A stretch of 64,000 nucleotides of DNA, from contig NZ_CP009654.1 in assembly GCF_001880225.1 (NCBI RefSeq), forward strand, positions 1,548,501 through 1,612,500, written 5' to 3'. Shown in pieces: positions 63,797-64,000 of the stretch; the stretch's first letter is position 1, and each line of letters opens with the position of its first letter. The notes below the pieces were generated by a model. That model had not been told where the DNA came from. It was given only the letters and a program-made list of their open reading frames with translations, and ran no database searches. The position numbers were made by a program, and so were the translations under genes. Source of the stretch: Francisella frigiditurris. GTDB lineage: Bacteria; Pseudomonadota; Gammaproteobacteria; Francisellales; Francisellaceae.

Positions 63797-64000
<204 letters not shown>

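Overview
The window is chromosomal DNA from a member of the Francisellaceae (Gammaproteobacteria). Four things point there: very AT-rich DNA with Lys/Asn/Ile-rich proteins; an mglA-mglB operon, the Francisella virulence-regulator names for sspA-sspB, downstream of rplM-rpsI; a NadE-family protein that closely resembles, from memory, the F. tularensis NMN synthetase; and an emrB-emrA-outer-membrane-factor cluster of Francisella type. MglA differs from the remembered F. tularensis sequence at roughly one residue in four, so a relative such as Allofrancisella or an environmental Francisella is more likely than F. tularensis itself. That placement is inference. The content is mostly core genome: no phage, IS element, CRISPR array or tRNA was seen, and there is no gene-free stretch over 300 bases.

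Layout. 1-3.8 kb: a lysine-catabolism pair (saccharopine dehydrogenase family plus truncated ALDH7), formaldehyde detoxification (frmA), a 56-residue DUF1328 membrane protein and a lipoprotein. 3.9-16.6 kb: yheS, an internally repeated membrane protein, a DJ-1/PfpI protein, an exported TIM-barrel-like protein, prmA-dusB, a choloylglycine-hydrolase-like enzyme, an atypical ATPase behind two small exported proteins, hemH-phrB and galM. 16.6-25.7 kb: an MFS transporter with coaBC, then a proline-use block (sdhE, putA, amino-acid permease) and an unknown coiled-coil protein. 25.7-32 kb: pilMNOPQ followed by aroK-aroB, a common gammaproteobacterial order. 32-40.3 kb: adk, bamD, rluD, bax, a four-gene Mla/MCE-type lipid ABC transporter, a DUF445 protein and rsmE.

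40.3-49.5 kb: a peptide transporter, fadD, an EmrBA-type tripartite efflux system, the NadE-family synthetase and an AEC carrier. 49.5-53.4 kb: grpE-dnaK-dnaJ with two sigma-32-like promoters. 53.4-56.6 kb: mltA, an FAD oxidoreductase and an exported acetolactate decarboxylase. 56.7-58.7 kb: rplM-rpsI-mglA-mglB, with mglA starting at TTG behind a strong AGGAGG. 58.7-60.8 kb: hpf, a ptsN-like gene, trmJ and rnhB. 60.9-63.5 kb: a small membrane protein, mnmE and a cysteine-synthase-family enzyme. The right edge holds the end of an rRNA operon (23S 3' end and 5S, minus strand) with its terminator.

No wholly new multi-gene system stands out. The least explained candidates are the exported-proteins-plus-ATPase operon (11.3-13.1 kb), the exported TIM-barrel-like protein (7.4-8.3 kb), the MCE transporter whose auxiliary protein lacks a lipid anchor, and the exported acetolactate decarboxylase.
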